Numbered from the stretch's first letter, positions 1 through 8,961 are shown. The stretch is DNA of 64,000 bases from UBA2883 sp964017965 (GCA_964017965.1 CAXHNV010000003.1:158028-222027), one strand, 5' to 3'. The notes: a model not told the origin generated them from the letters alone. Program-made: numbers and translations.

Positions 1-2
1 AA

Positions 3-926
3 CACGAAATCCCTGATTATGAACCTGTTCCTGTTGCTCAAGAACCTGTAAGACATACAGTTCCAATTCAACGTGCTCAAAGACCTCAACCAAAACCACA
101 AAAACCGGTCGTTGCTGCTCATCAACAAGAAGTTGTAAAAGCACCAAAACCTAAATTAACTATTATCCCTGAGGATACAGAGCTTAAATCATTATTTATT
201 CAGGCTAAAAAACACGCTTATTCTAAAAATCCTGCTAAAGCTATGAATATTTTAGAAAAAGCTTTAACTCGAGCTATTTCTGTAAAAGATGAAGATGCCC
301 AATCTAAAATCTGTTATGAAATGGGTAAGATTTATGATGATAACAATTATCTTGCTCAAGCTTTGAGTAACTATAATCGTTCACTTCAAGTTACAACAGA
401 TACAAGTATGAAAACAAAGGCTCATTATTCTATGGCTAAGATTTATGATGATGTAAACCAGTTTGATTCTGCTATCAATCATTATTTCAACTCTGTTTCA
501 TACGCCGGTAAGGAAGACAATTTGTCTTCTCAATCAAAATCATTGACTAATATTGCAAATATTTATACTGATAAGTATGACCCTGATGCCTTTATCTTCT
601 ATGATGAAGCAGAAGTTTTGGTTACCCAAACTGATGATTCAGAGATGAAAGGTTATGTATCAAGCAATACAGCAGGAGCATTTAATAAGTTTAATTTGCC
701 TGAAAAAGCTTTGAAATGCTATGCAAGCGCAGTTAAGAATTATACTGATGCAAGACAAAACAACAGTGTTGCAGAGAACTATAAAGCAGCAGGAGAATTG
801 ATGTACGATTTAAAACACCCTGCAAAAGCTAAAACACTTCTAAACAAAGCATTAGCACACACCAATAAATATAGTGATGCTGAATTGATTAACGAAATCA
901 AAGATTTGTTAGAAGAAATCGGATAA
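3..926 (+). CDS. TPR-repeat protein, 5'-truncated by the window edge
   Basis: The frame is already open at base 3 with no start codon, so the gene begins outside the window; about 307 residues are visible. The first ~55 are rich in Pro, Gln, Val and Lys and look like a flexible linker. The remaining ~230 form repeated helix pairs with TPR-like spacing, for example YEMGKIYDDNNYLAQAL, HYSMAKIYDDVNQFDSAI and NTAGAFNKFNLPEKALKCY. TPR arrays normally scaffold protein-protein contacts; no catalytic motif or membrane segment is visible in this part. A Met at 243 could be read as a start, but the upstream frame is continuous and protein-like, so an internal start is unlikely. A stem-loop terminator follows at 982. 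Partner and pathway are unknown. Confidence 0.8.
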   Translation, partial: HEIPDYEPVPVAQEPVRHTVPIQRAQRPQPKPQKPVVAAHQQEVVKAPKPKLTIIPEDTELKSLFIQAKKHAYSKNPAKAMNILEKALTRAISVKDEDAQSKICYEMGKIYDDNNYLAQALSNYNRSLQVTTDTSMKTKAHYSMAKIYDDVNQFDSAINHYFNSVSYAGKEDNLSSQSKSLTNIANIYTDKYDPDAFIFYDEAEVLVTQTDDSEMKGYVSSNTAGAFNKFNLPEKALKCYASAVKNYTDARQNNSVAENYKAAGELMYDLKHPAKAKTLLNKALAHTNKYSDAELINEIKDLLEEIG

Positions 927-981
927 AAACCCATAAATTCATACAAATACACATAAATCATTTAATACACACAAACAATAT

Positions 982-1004
982 GTCGGGGTAACCCGACTTT
1001 TCTT
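982..1004 (+). terminator. Rho-independent terminator of the TPR gene
   Basis: GTCGGG, loop GTAA, CCCGAC, then TTTTCTTTT: a compact GC-rich stem with a T-tract, 55 nt after the TPR gene stop. Confidence 0.7.
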
Positions 1005-1116
1005 TTACAATTCGTAATAAATAAGCAATTATTTCAGATAAAAATACTTTATAAAAGTAAGGGATACTAAGTTTAGTATTTTTACGTATTAGTTAAGTTA
1101 TTAAGGGAACAAAACT

Positions 1117-1362
1117 ATGGCTATTGGAGCAAAAGATAGGATTGACAAGTTACTTGTACAGAAATATGCAAAAGAAAAGGTAGATAATCACGATTTAGGA
1201 GTTGCCTCAATGGTATCCCCTGAAAAAATGATGGATGCAATGAACGATTATGCAGCAGTTCAGCGGAATATGCTAATGATGTCGAGCCGGTTATCTGAAC
1301 TGTGTGCCGGAGTAAAATCCAAGTCCAGATACGGACAATTTGGGCGAGCCGGTGCAGCATAG
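1117..1362 (+). CDS. Small hypothetical protein (81 aa)
   Basis: The ATG is preceded by AAGGGA, a usable ribosome-binding site, and the gene is followed immediately by a strong terminator, so it looks like a real single-gene unit. The product is small and mostly helical by composition (KMMDAMNDYAAVQRNMLMMSSRLSEL), with no signal peptide or membrane segment. A gene read antisense over the same bases has no ribosome-binding site and is taken as a shadow. I do not recognise the family. The Met-rich amphipathic helix could mediate oligomerisation, but that is only an impression. It faces ftsZ tail to tail, sharing the terminator. Confidence 0.6.
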   Translation: MAIGAKDRIDKLLVQKYAKEKVDNHDLGVASMVSPEKMMDAMNDYAAVQRNMLMMSSRLSELCAGVKSKSRYGQFGRAGAA

Positions 1363-1367
1363 AATAT

Positions 1368-1402
1368 AAAAAAAGACAGACTGTATAGTCTGTCTTTTTT
1401 TT
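1368..1402. terminator. Bidirectional terminator between the small gene and ftsZ
   Basis: AAAAAAAGACAGACT, loop GTAT, AGTCTGTCTTTTTTTT. A-tract and T-tract flank a perfect stem, so it can stop transcription from both sides; it lies between convergent stops at 1362 and 1420. Confidence 0.85.
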
Positions 1403-1419
1403 GTTTATTTGCTTATAGC

Positions 1420-2655
1420 TTATTTTTTCAAGAAATCAGGGATTTCGATATTTGTAAATGAAACACCTGAGAAGCTTGGTGGTAAGCTAGGTGAAGCGTT
1501 TGCACCACTGTTAGTGTTTGCAGATTGTGCCGGAGTTCCTACAGGGTTATTCAAATTAACATTTGAGTTCAATCCTGAAAAGATAGTATCAATTGAAGGA
1601 TTGATAGTTTCTGTAGGAGCTGTAAGAGTTTGAACTTGAGGTTTAAGTTCAAAACCTGTAGCAACAACAGTAATAGAAACTTCGCCTTGCATATCTTCGT
1701 TAATAGAAGTACCGATGATGATATTAGCATCTTCGAGAACAGAATCTCTAATCAAGTTGATAGCATCTGTTAGTTCGAACAATGTCATATCAGGACCACC
1801 GGTGATGTTAACGATTAAGCCGCTAGCACCGTGGATAGATGTTTCAAGCAAGTTAGAGTTGATAGCAGCTTGAGCAGCTTCAACAGCTCTACCTTCACCA
1901 GAGCCGATACCGATACCCATAACAGCAGAACCTGAGTTTTCCATAACACTCTTAACGTCAGCAAAGTCAACGTTAATTTCACCAGGTTTTGTGATGATAT
2001 CAGAAATACCTTGAACACCTCTTAAGATAACTTCGTCAACAACAACGAACGCATCTTTAACACCTGTTCTTCTATCTATAACTTGTAATAATTTATCGTT
2101 AGGGATAACTAACAAAGAGTCAACAGCTTCTCTGAGTTTTTCAAGACCTTCATTAGCGAGAACCATACGACGTTTGCCTTCAAAAGCGAACGGTTTTGTA
2201 ACAACACCGATAGTTAAGATTCCCAAATCTTTAGCAATCTTAGCAACGATAGGAGCAGCACCTGTACCAGTTCCGCCACCCATACCAGCAGCAACAAAAA
2301 CCATATCAGCGCCTTCTAAAGCAGCAGCGATTTCTTGTTGAGCTTCTTCAGCAGCTTGTTCACCAATACGAGGGTTACCACCGGCACCAAGACCGTTAGT
2401 TTGTTTAGCACCTAATTGAACTTTGTTACTGTTTGGAACATTTGATAATGCCAAAACTTGAACATCTGTGTTCATTTCCCAAAATTCAACGCCTGTTAAA
2501 CCTGCTTTTATCATTCTTTTTATAGCGTTACCGCCACCGCCGCCAACACCAATTACTTTAATAACTGAAGGGTTAGCCATGTTAACTAAACTATCAGCAG
2601 TTTGGCTTTGGGTTGCGTCTGATCTTCCAAAAATATCTGGTCCTAAATTTTCCAC
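1420..2655 (-). CDS. ftsZ: Cell division protein FtsZ
   Basis: Tubulin-like GTPase that polymerises into the Z-ring at midcell. The nucleotide-binding signature GGGTGTG is at residues 126-132, the glycine-rich GVGGGGGNA loop near 36-44, and the catalytic T7 loop NVDFADVK at 228-235. A Pro/Asn/Ser-rich linker (about 340-395) leads to the conserved C-terminal peptide IPDFLKK that binds membrane tethers such as FtsA or SepF. The 411-residue length is typical. Translation starts at GTG with AGAGG 7 nt upstream; an internal Met (residue 27, just before VIKVIGVGG) is less likely because no ribosome-binding site precedes it. No ftsA or ftsQ neighbour is present, so ftsZ is monocistronic here. Confidence 0.98.
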   Translation of the reverse strand: MENLGPDIFGRSDATQSQTADSLVNMANPSVIKVIGVGGGGGNAIKRMIKAGLTGVEFWEMNTDVQVLALSNVPNSNKVQLGAKQTNGLGAGGNPRIGEQAAEEAQQEIAAALEGADMVFVAAGMGGGTGTGAAPIVAKIAKDLGILTIGVVTKPFAFEGKRRMVLANEGLEKLREAVDSLLVIPNDKLLQVIDRRTGVKDAFVVVDEVILRGVQGISDIITKPGEINVDFADVKSVMENSGSAVMGIGIGSGEGRAVEAAQAAINSNLLETSIHGASGLIVNITGGPDMTLFELTDAINLIRDSVLEDANIIIGTSINEDMQGEVSITVVATGFELKPQVQTLTAPTETINPSIDTIFSGLNSNVNLNNPVGTPAQSANTNSGANASPSLPPSFSGVSFTNIEIPDFLKK

Positions 2656-2687
2656 GATATAACCTCTTTTAATTCTTCTACAATACG

Positions 2688-2715
2688 ATATTAATATAAT
2701 ATCATACTATTGCAA
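2688..2715 (-). promoter_or_regulatory. Predicted ftsZ promoter
   Basis: On the minus strand: TTGCAA (-35; 2710-2715), 16 nt spacer, TAATAT (-10; 2688-2693), about 32 nt before the ftsZ GTG. Match by eye to the vegetative sigma consensus. Confidence 0.45.
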
Positions 2716-2766
2716 ACAGGGACAATAGTAAAGAACTTACTTTACATTTTGTAATGACGAAACGCG

Positions 2767-4713
2767 TTAGCTGAATAGTTTGAACGTTCTTTCAACGTTT
2801 TCTTTTGCAACTGTTTTTAAAGTATCCATTTCTTGACTTATAGCATTTCGTTCTGCTTCAAGTGCAGCTAAATCGCTATCATATTTACGGTCTTTTTTGT
2901 CTATTTTCTTCATATCAGCTTCGTATTTAGCTTCAGCTTTTTTCAATAAAGATTCATCAGAAACTTCTTGAAGATTAGTATCAGTTGCAACACTTACCTG
3001 TAAGAATCCGTCGTCCTGGGTTTTGTCAGGTTTATAGATATATAGATAGCCAGCATTCACCATATTAGTAAACCAGGTAACATCGTTTTCGTGACCTGTA
3101 GCAGGGTTATCTTGAGCTCCTTCAAGGATATAGCCGTATTGTTGGATATTACTGAATAGAGCACCGTCATTATTAGGGTCATTAAGAACAGTTGTTGTAT
3201 GAACGCTTGCACCTGTTGCGCCTAAGCCTGCTGAGCGAACACTTGCATCAGCACCGTTCTGGTTAGTATCAGTAATTACAGCGGTAGAACTAGCTGCTAA
3301 TTCTGTTCGGCCATTTGTAATAGGATTTCCGTCTGCAGCAGTTATTGTTGAATTTACAGTAACTTTATCTATAGTAATATTACCTGTAATATTACCTGCA
3401 ATACTGCCGCATAATCCGTCGTTACCAAACGGTCTTTCCATTTTTGCATCAATAATACAGTTAGAAATAGTTGAATCAGCTCCGCCAGAACCCATTATAC
3501 CTGAATTATAACAATAACCTGCATCATCAAAGGTTGATTTGAGGGTTCCGCCTACATAGACATTTGAGATGTTGTTTTTACCTGAGTTTATAGATACACC
3601 GGCAGTACCGCCAGCAGTTAAGTTCATCTCAGTACGACAGTTTGTAACAGTTGAATTATAGAGAGTTGCTACTAGGCCGGCAGCCGTATTTGCACCGTGT
3701 TTACTTCCGTTTGTAATAGTACCCTTTGTTGCACAAGTATCTATTGTTCCGTCTAAACTACCTGCAAGACCGCCTGCATTAGCGTTTGTTGCTGCGATTG
3801 TACCGTTATAAGTTGAATTTACTAATGTCATATTGCTTGCATTACCTACTATACCACCAACTTGTGCAAGTGCTATATTACCTGTCTGTGAAATGTTTAC
3901 AGTAGATGAAATGCCTGTTGCATTAACCGTTCCTTGAGTATAACCGATTAAACCGCCAACTCTAACATTTGGTACATCTCCCCATTGGTTAGTTGAAGGA
4001 GTACTGTTATTTGTAGAAGTTATGTTACCTCTTACATTGATGTTTTCAAAATTAACTGTTCCGCCTGAACGGTTTGCTAATCCACCAACGCTACTATCTG
4101 CTGATGAAAAATTAACATCTAGTGTTAAGTTTTTAACTGTACAATTATTTACCAGATTAAATAGAGATTTGTTTAATCCTGTAATACTGTAACCATTACC
4201 GTCAAAAGTTTTTCCTGAAAAGTTTTTAGAATTCCAGTTTTTGCCGGTCATATCAATGTTACTCATCAAACGAACATTTTGATTTGTAGGAATATTCATC
4301 AATTGATCGGCGGTATATACTTCTACATAACCGTCAGGGGCTGTATTGTTAGTAGGTGTTACACGTCCTGTTTGAAGGGCAATAAAATAATCTTTATTAG
4401 CACCTGCCGTTTTAAAATTAGTTTCTGTAGCAGCAGAAATAACAACTCTATCATCACCCTCAAATTTGATTTGATAACCTCTATCAAGCATCATTTGATA
4501 AGTTACGTCTGTATATGTAATAGAACCGTCTGTTGTTAAGATTTTGCCTTGAATTTTAGTTTTTTCTAAAGCATATAAATAACTTTCATACACCTGTCTT
4601 GATTCATTTGCCATCTGCAATTTTTCAGCTTCAAGTTTTGCAGCCTTGTATTCTATCTGGTGCATTCTTGAAGTCAAATTCAGTAATCTTGCTTGTGATG
4701 ACGATAATCCCAT
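2767..4713 (-). CDS. Modular coiled-coil-ended protein P1 with GLUG-like beta repeats
   Basis: 648 residues in three parts. Residues 1-55 form an amphipathic helix (MGLSSSQARLLNLTSRMHQI...) nearly identical to P2 (37 of the first 38 residues). The middle, about 120-490, carries repeated GLUG-like units (VGGLANRSGG, VGGLIGYTQG, VGGIVGNASN, AGGLAGSLDG), which in known proteins build right-handed beta-helices. Residues 589-648 form a charged coiled coil (LKKAEAKYEADM ... TLKTVAKENVERTFKLFS) that matches P2 at 55 of 60 positions. There is no Sec signal, lipobox or transmembrane helix although the middle looks extracellular, so export by a non-Sec route is inferred. Start ATG is preceded by AAAGGGAAA, also seen before P2. 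Function unknown; an adhesin-like or filament-like role is possible. Confidence 0.85.
   Translation of the reverse strand: MGLSSSQARLLNLTSRMHQIEYKAAKLEAEKLQMANESRQVYESYLYALEKTKIQGKILTTDGSITYTDVTYQMMLDRGYQIKFEGDDRVVISAATETNFKTAGANKDYFIALQTGRVTPTNNTAPDGYVEVYTADQLMNIPTNQNVRLMSNIDMTGKNWNSKNFSGKTFDGNGYSITGLNKSLFNLVNNCTVKNLTLDVNFSSADSSVGGLANRSGGTVNFENINVRGNITSTNNSTPSTNQWGDVPNVRVGGLIGYTQGTVNATGISSTVNISQTGNIALAQVGGIVGNASNMTLVNSTYNGTIAATNANAGGLAGSLDGTIDTCATKGTITNGSKHGANTAAGLVATLYNSTVTNCRTEMNLTAGGTAGVSINSGKNNISNVYVGGTLKSTFDDAGYCYNSGIMGSGGADSTISNCIIDAKMERPFGNDGLCGSIAGNITGNITIDKVTVNSTITAADGNPITNGRTELAASSTAVITDTNQNGADASVRSAGLGATGASVHTTTVLNDPNNDGALFSNIQQYGYILEGAQDNPATGHENDVTWFTNMVNAGYLYIYKPDKTQDDGFLQVSVATDTNLQEVSDESLLKKAEAKYEADMKKIDKKDRKYDSDLAALEAERNAISQEMDTLKTVAKENVERTFKLFS
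4601..4680. repeat. 80-bp near-identical 5' coding block shared with P2
   Basis: Matches 19552-19631 at 78 of 80 bases, synonymous positions included, while the middles of the two genes are unrelated. Lies in the N-terminal module of P1. Confidence 0.9.
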
Positions 4714-4804
4714 TGTTAAATTACCTATAAGTTTCCCTTTTGTTCATGTTTACGGTAATTTTGGGCATTTTCTTTAAAATATAATGAAGAATCTTTACAA
4801 AACT

Positions 4805-5359
4805 TTACCAATTTTTTGCGCCGTATTTTTCAAATAAAGCGATTCTATCATCAATTTTTTTTATAAGTTTTTCGTACAAGTTTTTTTCTTTTTTAGGAAT
4901 GTTGGTTTTTAGTTTTGCTTTGTATAAAATTTGTTCTTCTTTAAGTTTTCTAATACGTTGTTTATGTTTTTCTCTTTCAACAAACATCCAACCTTCAAAT
5001 CCACATCCCGGAGGTGTTACAGCCCATGGTGAAGACGGGAATATTTTGCATACTTCCAATCTCGTTTCATATCTTGAACAAAGATTATCATCCTGTAAAA
5101 ATCGGCATTTATAAAATGTTTTGTTTTCATAATTGGGAATATTTTTTACGATAGCTTCATCAACTTCCATTGCTTCTTGATAGGATTCATAAGGTTCAAA
5201 CAGCTCTAAAAATTCAATAGCGCTTTGTTCCCCGTTTTTAGCATTTTGAACAAGTTCATCGTGCGGAACAGATGCAACTACTACTCTACAGCATTTGCCG
5301 CACATTTTGCATAATCTCTGTGGTCTTCGCTCTCTGAAATCTTTGTTCGTATAATCCAT
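4805..5359 (-). CDS. YkgJ-family cysteine-cluster protein
   Basis: Has the family hallmark CKMCGKCC near the N-terminus, then CRFLQDDNLCSRYETRLEVC, and a late conserved CGFEGW; the family is predicted to bind Zn or an Fe-S cluster, but its reaction is unknown. The C-terminal ~55 residues are a Lys/Glu-rich helix. I start at the ATG giving MDYTNKDF; an in-frame GTG six codons upstream is possible, and neither has a clear ribosome-binding site. A second member with the same clusters is encoded at 22538-23245. It sits between P1 and a divergently transcribed paralog pair, without an obvious operon partner. Confidence 0.8.
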   Translation of the reverse strand: MDYTNKDFRERRPQRLCKMCGKCCRVVVASVPHDELVQNAKNGEQSAIEFLELFEPYESYQEAMEVDEAIVKNIPNYENKTFYKCRFLQDDNLCSRYETRLEVCKIFPSSPWAVTPPGCGFEGWMFVEREKHKQRIRKLKEEQILYKAKLKTNIPKKEKNLYEKLIKKIDDRIALFEKYGAKNW

Positions 5360-5414
5360 GAGTTTATTATATATCACACTTTTAAAAGTAGCAAAAATAT
5401 ATATTTTTTAACGT

Positions 5415-5420
5415 TAAGCT
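5415..5420 (+). promoter_or_regulatory. -10 element of a likely leaderless gene
   Basis: TAAGCT ends 6 nt before the ATG at 5427; there is no Shine-Dalgarno, so transcription probably starts at the initiation codon. Confidence 0.45.
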
Positions 5421-5426
5421 ATTTGT

Positions 5427-7154
5427 ATGCATATAACTTCCCCAAATTTTTATATATCTTCTTATTCCGTAAAGAAACCTAATTTTACGGCAAATCCTGA
5501 TAGAGCAGCTTTTTACCCTGAAACAACAGAGCTTCTTGATGACGTATACAGGGATTATAAGACTTCATTAAACGAGACTTCTTTTTCAGATATTAAATCT
5601 ATGGCATTAAGAATTTCAGAAGAAACCCAAACTCCTAAAAAGGATGTTTTGAAGGCTATGCAGTTAACAACACAGTTTTCTAATATGAAAAGCCTTAAAA
5701 TTATTTCTGATAAGTTAAGTCAGTCGAATATTCAATCAATGGGTGATAAGGATATGCGCCTGCAATTTGCTGTATATGGTTCAGGATTGAGTAAAGAAAA
5801 TCAGAAAAAATTCTTTTTTGAAACAGGTATTAATAGAGCTTTATCATACGTTTTTGACAGAAAACAACTTGCACCTGTCGATTATAAAAGTGAGGGAAAA
5901 TATGGAATCATTTTTGATGAAGAAAAAATATCCCAACTGGAAGAAATAAAAGAATCTCAACCTGATGAGTTTAAGGATTTATTAAAAAAAGATGAAATGA
6001 AATTTTTCTATATTTCAGGTTGGGATACAGGTATACCTGTTATTGACAGAACCAAAAATCTTGAAGAAAAAACCGTTGAATTACTGAATCGTGCCAAAGA
6101 AAATGATTTGCCGCTTGAAAAAGCTATTGATTCAGACTTATTAAAACGTGTAAAAGATTTAGGTATCAAACCTGTTGTTATTAAAAATGAAAACGATGCA
6201 AATGAGCTTACGATATATAATCAGACGAAACCCCAGCAAATAAATAAGCGTCATTTTCTTAACCTGATTGAAGCAAATACTCTTGCCAGAATTCCTGAGA
6301 AAACCGAACAGCAGAAGGCTCAATTTAATGACGATACACTCAGGTATTTAACAGAATCTTTATGTGTTTATACCCCGGAAAAGATGTCTCAGGATTTGAA
6401 AAAACTTCACGAAAAAATAGAAGATTATGCAAAATCAATAAACAAAGATGTTTTGTATGTAAAACCTCAAATACCAATAAAAAGTACAGATTACATACAT
6501 TATTCTTATAAAAAAATAAATGATATTGACCCGTCAAAGTTTGTTTCTATATACTCTATAAAAGATTCTAAAGAAATATCTCCTGAAAATACTCTTCTGG
6601 TTTTTCTTGACGACTGTGCCTTATCAGGTAATTCGATACGTTCTCTTAGAGATATTACGATGCGTGAAGCGGGAATAGATAAACGATATTCGTTGTTATT
6701 TGCTAATTTGAAAGAAACGGATTATGCAGCACTGGAGTTTTATACTCATAAATCACGTAATCCTGCGGATTTAGTTTCAGTTGATACAATAAAATTGCAG
6801 GATGTTAAATACAATAAAAAAGCCGCAGAAACTATCGGTAAACCGGCATTTTCTTATAATGCTTCTGCAATAGTATTTCCTTATATGGCGCCTGATAACA
6901 ATTCTGAGCTTGCTTCAAACTTAGCTCTGCTTCATAATTTACGATATAATTCTCAAAATTTTTCATCCGAGAATAATGATACAGGTGTTCTGGATTCAGG
7001 TTCAAAAACAATGTCTGAAACTGTAAAAGAGACATCTGCTGAATATATAAAAATTATGGGGCTTAATCCTGTTTTTTATGAAAAAGAGACTGAACCTGTT
7101 GAAGAGCAAAAAGGTTTTTGGAGTAATTTATTTTCATTCTTAGCAAAAAAATAA
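5427..7154 (+). CDS. Unknown protein with phosphoribosyltransferase-like motif, paralog A
   Basis: 575 residues, strongly similar along its length to the next gene (shared blocks include STETQTPKKDV-like, FFYISGWD, IPVIDRTKNLEEKT and IKSTDYxxYSYxKIN). Residues 390-403, LLVFLDDCALSGNS, fit the type I phosphoribosyltransferase PRPP loop (four hydrophobics, DD, three residues, S/T-G-x-S/T). A second conserved block, AIVFPYMAPDNNSELASNLALLHN region, lies near 481-504. The N-terminal ~25 residues (PNFTAN) are low-complexity and lack a Sec signal. The C-terminal tail ends in an amphipathic FWSNLFSFL. The start is chosen from -10 spacing (leaderless). Nucleotide-related function is an inference from one motif; substrate unknown. 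Confidence 0.7.
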   Translation: MHITSPNFYISSYSVKKPNFTANPDRAAFYPETTELLDDVYRDYKTSLNETSFSDIKSMALRISEETQTPKKDVLKAMQLTTQFSNMKSLKIISDKLSQSNIQSMGDKDMRLQFAVYGSGLSKENQKKFFFETGINRALSYVFDRKQLAPVDYKSEGKYGIIFDEEKISQLEEIKESQPDEFKDLLKKDEMKFFYISGWDTGIPVIDRTKNLEEKTVELLNRAKENDLPLEKAIDSDLLKRVKDLGIKPVVIKNENDANELTIYNQTKPQQINKRHFLNLIEANTLARIPEKTEQQKAQFNDDTLRYLTESLCVYTPEKMSQDLKKLHEKIEDYAKSINKDVLYVKPQIPIKSTDYIHYSYKKINDIDPSKFVSIYSIKDSKEISPENTLLVFLDDCALSGNSIRSLRDITMREAGIDKRYSLLFANLKETDYAALEFYTHKSRNPADLVSVDTIKLQDVKYNKKAAETIGKPAFSYNASAIVFPYMAPDNNSELASNLALLHNLRYNSQNFSSENNDTGVLDSGSKTMSETVKETSAEYIKIMGLNPVFYEKETEPVEEQKGFWSNLFSFLAKK

Positions 7155-7166
7155 ATTTACGAACGT

Positions 7167-7172
7167 TATAAT
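7167..7172 (+). promoter_or_regulatory. -10 element of paralog B (likely leaderless)
   Basis: Perfect TATAAT ending 5 nt before the ATG at 7178, with no Shine-Dalgarno. It lies 12 nt after the stop of paralog A, so paralog B has its own promoter. Confidence 0.5.
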
Positions 7173-7177
7173 ATTGT

Positions 7178-8842
7178 ATGAATATTACAGCCAACAACCC
7201 CATAACATTTTGCAATACGCGTTACAATTATAGTACCCGACCAAAAGATTCCGGTAGGGCTAAGTTTCATCCTGATACAATTGAGATTATGGATAATATT
7301 TACGCCAATTACAAAAAATCATTAAACGAAGTTCCGTTTAATGAAGTAAGACAAACTGCCCTAAAAGTGTCAACTGAAACTCAGACTCCGAAAAAAGATG
7401 TTGTAAAAGCTATGCAATTGTTGACTCAGTTTTCAAATATAAAAAGTTTAATTACTATATCAAACACTTTGAATAAAGAAGGTATTGTATTTTTAGGTAA
7501 TGACAGCAATCTGCTAGCCCTTGATTGCGTTGATAACGGATTCAATAATAAAAATGTTAAAAATATTTGTCAGGAGACCGGAATACATAGAGCTCTAACT
7601 TATGTTCTTAATAAGAAAAAACTTGCTCCGTTCACTAATGACAATACTACAACAATAGGTTTAATACTTGATGAAGAAAAGATAGCTCAACTTGAACAAG
7701 TTAAGAAGAGTCAACCTGAAGAGTTTGATAAATTTATTCATAATAAAGGTACAAAATTCTTTTATATTTCAGGCTGGGATTCAGGTATACCTGTTATTGA
7801 CAGAACAAAAAACCTTGAAGAAAAAACTAAAGACTTATTGAAACGTTCAAAAGAACTTGATTTGCCGCTTGAAAAAGCTATTGATTATCCTAATATAGAC
7901 AGAAAACCGGTTATAATCAAAAATGAAAATGAAGCAAACGAACTAACGGTCTATAACCAGATGCGACCGGAACAAATCCGTACAAAAAATACATTATATA
8001 ATATTGTCGAAGCTAATACGCTTTCAAGATTTATTAATCAAAATGATGCTGATAAAGCAATGACTAACCATATATCAGCGAAGTATCTTGAAAAAACATT
8101 ATGCGCATATACTCCTGAAAAAATGTCAAAAGATTTAAAACTAATGCATAAAAAGATTAATGATTATGCTCAGAAAGAAAATCGCGAAATTGTTTACCTT
8201 TTACCTAACAAAGATATTAAAAGTACAGACTATCTTAATTATAGCTACAGAAAAATAAACAATGTTGATTCTTCAAAGTTTATTCATATAAATGATTTGA
8301 ATATGTATTATAAGTTGAATCCTGAAAGAAACGAGGATAACACGCTTTATGTCATTTTAGATGACTGTGCGCTTTCAGGCAATTCTATGATATCAATATT
8401 GAATTATGATTTTATGGGTACAACAGATAAAACACCTATATTATTTGCAAACCTGAAATGTTCCAAGGAAGCGCTTAATAACTTTATGAATACTTCATCA
8501 CATCCGGCAGAGATTATGTATATTGACCGTGTTCATTCAAAATACATAGGAACTGATACTTTGGAGAATGTAATAGGTGAAGCTGCATATCAAGAAGAAG
8601 CCTATGCCATTGCATTTCCTTATATGGCACCTGATAACAATTGTGAATTAGGTTCCAACATTGCACTATTACATAATCCTAAATACAATTCCAGCAATTT
8701 TTCATCTGAATCACAAAGAAGTTATTATGCTGATTATGAGTTGGGCAAATTAGATGAAGATTCCCGTAAAAAGTTACTAAATCACAAAAAGAAAGACGTG
8801 ATTACTGTTTTAGCTCCAAAACAATGTCCGATAATGTTTTAA
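7178..8842 (+). CDS. PRTase-motif protein, paralog B, with a 3' frameshift
   Basis: As read, 554 residues ending at 8842. It parallels paralog A, including LYVILDDCALSGNS and AIAFPYMAPDNNCELGSN. The last ~10 residues (LAPKQCPIMF) do not match A. A different frame from 8818 continues with KTMSDNVLKVSAQYAKTIGLN, which matches A's KTMSETVKETSAEYIKIMGLN, and ends at 8961. Paralog A has CAAAAACAATGTC where B has CAAAACAATGTC, so one A is missing. The intact product would be about 594 residues. The body of the gene shows no other decay, so this is either a recent natural mutation, phase variation at a short homopolymer, or an assembly error. Confidence 0.7.
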   Translation: MNITANNPITFCNTRYNYSTRPKDSGRAKFHPDTIEIMDNIYANYKKSLNEVPFNEVRQTALKVSTETQTPKKDVVKAMQLLTQFSNIKSLITISNTLNKEGIVFLGNDSNLLALDCVDNGFNNKNVKNICQETGIHRALTYVLNKKKLAPFTNDNTTTIGLILDEEKIAQLEQVKKSQPEEFDKFIHNKGTKFFYISGWDSGIPVIDRTKNLEEKTKDLLKRSKELDLPLEKAIDYPNIDRKPVIIKNENEANELTVYNQMRPEQIRTKNTLYNIVEANTLSRFINQNDADKAMTNHISAKYLEKTLCAYTPEKMSKDLKLMHKKINDYAQKENREIVYLLPNKDIKSTDYLNYSYRKINNVDSSKFIHINDLNMYYKLNPERNEDNTLYVILDDCALSGNSMISILNYDFMGTTDKTPILFANLKCSKEALNNFMNTSSHPAEIMYIDRVHSKYIGTDTLENVIGEAAYQEEAYAIAFPYMAPDNNCELGSNIALLHNPKYNSSNFSSESQRSYYADYELGKLDEDSRKKLLNHKKKDVITVLAPKQCPIMF

Positions 8843-8961
8843 AAGTATCTGCCCAATACGCTAAAACAATCGGGTTAAACTATAGCAGAATCCCTGATAG
8901 TGAATTAAGATTCTTAACCTCAAAAGAATTAGATGAAATCACTGATTATGTTATGTCTTAG
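8818..8961 (+). pseudogene. Frameshifted C-terminal tail of paralog B
   Basis: In-frame continuation SKTMSDNVLKVSAQYAKTI ... ITDYVMS, ending with TAG at 8959-8961. Homology to the C-terminus of paralog A marks it as the original end of the gene. The restored stop would overlap the scpB stop by 4 nt, as at three other convergent pairs here. Confidence 0.75.

Noticed and set aside
2468..2662. Plus-strand 64-codon frame over the start of ftsZ
   Set aside because: It lies antisense to conserved FtsZ coding sequence and has no ribosome-binding site; shadow of ftsZ.
8811..8830. Programmed -1 frameshift in paralog B
   Set aside because: CCAAAAC is not a good X-XXY-YYZ slippery heptamer, no downstream pseudoknot is apparent, and paralog A is in frame with one more A; a deletion or sequencing error is simpler.
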